A stretch of DNA of 64,000 nt from Mytilisepta virgata (taxonomy: Eukaryota; Mollusca; Bivalvia; Mytilida; Mytilidae), in the NCBI GenBank assembly GCA_028015205.1, contig CM051521.1, positions 94,402,513 to 94,466,512 on the forward strand, read 5' to 3'. The translations under genes were made by a program, and so were the position numbers. Positions within the stretch are counted from its first letter, which is position 1; each line of letters begins with the position of its first letter. The notes under the pieces are model-generated. The model had not been told where the DNA came from and did not search any database. It worked only from the letters and a program-made list of their open reading frames with translations. This document shows, piece after piece, positions 61,961 through 64,000 of the stretch.

Positions 61961-64000
61961 TTATGTTTCATGTAATTGTTTGAAAACAAATCGCCGAAAT
62001 TTCGTCGGAAGAATTAGCTGCCAATCAAATTTTGAACCATCAAATCTTTCCCATTTCCTGTACAAAACTCCAGACCGTAAATGAAGAACATTCCATCTTG
62101 CCCAATAATATTTAAATGTTGTGGACAGATTTGATATTTCTGACCATTCGGGTCTATCCCCAGCCGCTTTATATTCAATAATTCTCTTAAGATCTTCATC
62201 TCCCATGTGTTCTGTCCGCAGGATTTCAACATCGAGAATGCCATTGTTCAACAGATTATAGACATGTCTTTCGTCGTCGCACATCTCTTCATTATAATTA
62301 TCTGTGGACAACTCAGTGACATTTTTTGTCTCATCTACTGAGCATATGGGCATTTCTAGTTGAAAACCCTGGGTCTCGACAGAATCACCTTCCATCTGTT
62401 TTTCTTTCTCTTCCGCCTTCGTACAGTACTTACAAGGCTCTGGGCACGGTCTTCGTGAAAGAGCATCGGCGTTTAAATGACTACGCCCTCTCCTATGTTC
62501 AATCACAAAGTCATACTCAGACAAAATCTCAAGCCATCTTGCAAGTTGGCCTTCAGGGTTTTTAAAATTTTTCAGCCACCTGAGGGATCCATGATCAGTT
62601 CTTATGAGGAATGATCTCCCATAAAGATAGCAATGAAAGTGTTTAACAGACTGAACAAGTGCGAGGAGTTCTTTTCTAGTTACACAGTAAGATCTCTCTG
62701 CTTTGTTTAGACTATTACTGTAGTAACCGATTACTCTCTCTTGTCCACCCTGAATCTGCGAAAGAACCCCACCTACTCCAAAATTACTTGCATCTGTATC
62801 CAGAATAAAAGTACTATTTTCTTGAGGATAGCCTAAAATTGGGGCTTGAACTAATTTCTCTTTCAATATTTTGAAAGCTTGATCGCATTCTTCCGACCAT
62901 TGAAACGATATTCCCTTCTCTAACAATCTATTCAGAGGTCTTGCAACATGGGAAAAGTTTTGAATAAATCTCCGATAATAGGAACACAGACCCAGAAAGC
63001 TTCGAACTTGTTTAATGTTTTTAGGTGTGGGCCATTCTTTCACTGCTTTTACTTTTTCAGGATCAGTTGAGATCCCATCATTTGATACAATATGACCAAG
63101 GAATTTTACTTGTGTCTGGAACAATTCACATTTATCAGGATTAAGTTTCAGATTTGCACTTTTTATTCTTTCAAATACCAATTTTAAATTTTCGATTTCT
63201 TGATCAAAGGTGCTGCCAAAAACAATAATATCATCCAAATATACCAAACATAATTGATAGGTCAACCCAGAAAGTACACTTTCAACCAATCTTTCGAAAG
63301 TAGAAGGTGCATTACATAATCCGAAAGGAAGTGTAACCCACTGCCAAAGACCACCGCTACCAGTTACAAAGGCTGTTTTCGGTCTGTCATTCTCGTCGAC
63401 CTCACACTGCCAGTACCCCTTGCGCATATCCAAGATGGAAAACCAATTCGCATGCGAGAGGGTTTCAAGTGTGTCATCGATTCTAGGCAATGGATGCGAG
63501 TCTTTTATGGTTACTTCATTTAGCTGCCTATAATCGATGCAAAACCTTAGGGTTCCATCTTTTTTTCTAACCAGAACAACAGGGCTTGACCAAGGGCTCT
63601 CACTTGGTTCAATTACGCCCATCTTTTTCATATCTTCGAGTTCTTGACGAACTTCGGCTCTCTTAGCAAGTGGTATACGTCTGGGAGGTTGGCGTATAGG
63701 TTTACTTTTACCAGTATCGATCTTATGTTTAACCAACTTGGTTCGACCTATATCGGTTGGTGATTTTGAGAAAATATCTCCAAAATCACATAAAAGATTA
63801 TGCAATTTTATCTTTTGAGGTTGTGATAGCTCTTTGCAAGACGACTGATATAGCCTGTTCAAATGGGACGGAAGCTTTGTTTCTTTCGTGTTTGTTGATA
63901 CAGAACAACTGGACACTGTTTGCTTATTTTCTACAAGATTTACAATTTTACATGTCGCAGCTATACAACCCTTTTCCAAAGTGACTATCTGATTGGTTGC
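61961..64000 (-). CDS. Ty3/Gypsy reverse transcriptase and RNase H (partial pol, truncated by window end)
   Basis: The frame is open to the window edge, so gag, protease, the primer binding site and the 5' LTR lie beyond 64000. Reverse transcriptase motifs in order: KKDGTLRFCIDYRQLN, FSILDMRKGYWQ, LPFGLCNAPSTFERL and the catalytic YLDDIIVFG, then FLGHIVS and RSFLGLCSYYRRFI. RNase H follows, with LDTDASNFGVGGVLSQ, the Glu in RKELLALV and the Asp in RTDHGSLRWL. A linker and the first His of the integrase zinc region (LHET) end the frame at a stop at 61961. One base is missing there relative to the family, which throws the rest of integrase into another frame. Gypsy-class domain order (RT, RNase H, integrase) is clear. 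The element is antisense to the amine oxidase gene, in its first intron. Confidence 0.93.
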   Translation of the reverse strand, partial: ATNQIVTLEKGCIAATCKIVNLVENKQTVSSCSVSTNTKETKLPSHLNRLYQSSCKELSQPQKIKLHNLLCDFGDIFSKSPTDIGRTKLVKHKIDTGKSKPIRQPPRRIPLAKRAEVRQELEDMKKMGVIEPSESPWSSPVVLVRKKDGTLRFCIDYRQLNEVTIKDSHPLPRIDDTLETLSHANWFSILDMRKGYWQCEVDENDRPKTAFVTGSGGLWQWVTLPFGLCNAPSTFERLVESVLSGLTYQLCLVYLDDIIVFGSTFDQEIENLKLVFERIKSANLKLNPDKCELFQTQVKFLGHIVSNDGISTDPEKVKAVKEWPTPKNIKQVRSFLGLCSYYRRFIQNFSHVARPLNRLLEKGISFQWSEECDQAFKILKEKLVQAPILGYPQENSTFILDTDASNFGVGGVLSQIQGGQERVIGYYSNSLNKAERSYCVTRKELLALVQSVKHFHCYLYGRSFLIRTDHGSLRWLKNFKNPEGQLARWLEILSEYDFVIEHRRGRSHLNADALSRRPCPEPCKYCTKAEEKEKQMEGDSVETQGFQLEMPICSVDETKNVTELSTDNYNEEMCDDERHVYNLLNNGILDVEILRTEHMGDEDLKRIIEYKAAGDRPEWSEISNLSTTFKYYWARWNVLHLRSGVLYRKWERFDGSKFDWQLILPTKFRRFVFKQLHET

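Noticed and set aside
61931..61975. Programmed ribosomal frameshift in pol
   Set aside because: No slippery heptamer or following structure is visible, and the position inside the zinc-binding motif is unlike known gag-pol shifts. A single-base loss is simpler.

Overview
This window is eukaryotic: genes are split by GT-AG introns, the DNA is AT-rich, and repeats fill most of it. The protein types, the tRNA-derived SINEs and several dispersed repeats I recognise as typical of bivalves point to a marine bivalve, most likely a mussel (Mytilidae). The species call is inference. No bacterial-type operons, CRISPR arrays or rRNA genes are visible.

Layout. (1) 1-22,859, plus strand: a Rac-type Rho GTPase gene. 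Its first exon lies left of the window. Exons 2, 3 and 4 are followed by two alternative terminal exons, 5a at 13,081-13,368 and 5b at 22,414-22,707. Each codes for the whole C-terminal half with its own CaaX box and stop. (2) 26,016-31,928, minus strand: the mitochondrial acyl carrier protein gene (NDUFAB1), complete from start to stop, with two tandem versions of exon 2 separated by only 38 nt. The Rac and ACP genes are convergent. (3) 31,929-40,909: repeat-rich intergenic DNA. (4) 40,910-46,482, minus strand: a four-exon glutathione S-transferase gene whose introns hold two LINE fragments and a 1-kb foldback element made of nested palindromes. (5) 48,348-56,094: a 7.7-kb element with terminal inverted repeats and no credible coding sequence. 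It contains a 1,255-bp unit repeated about 3.6 times and many short palindromic boxes of the same type as its termini. (6) 57,916-58,039, plus strand: the first coding exon of a flavin amine oxidase-like gene. (7) 58,498-64,000, minus strand: the 3' part of a Ty3/Gypsy LTR retrotransposon (RT, RNase H, integrase, 3' LTR). It carries an extra ORF in the env position that encodes zinc fingers plus a KCTD-type BTB domain.

Other repeats include three SINE copies, three LINE fragments, six arrays of 140-300-bp tandem units (some with shared end sequences), and at least nine foldback or MITE-like elements. The genes do not form one pathway. What unites the first two is exon duplication giving alternative protein versions: a C-terminal switch in Rac and an N-terminal switch in the acyl carrier protein. 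All exon boundaries were read by eye from splice consensus, codon phase and family alignment from memory. No alignment program or database was used.
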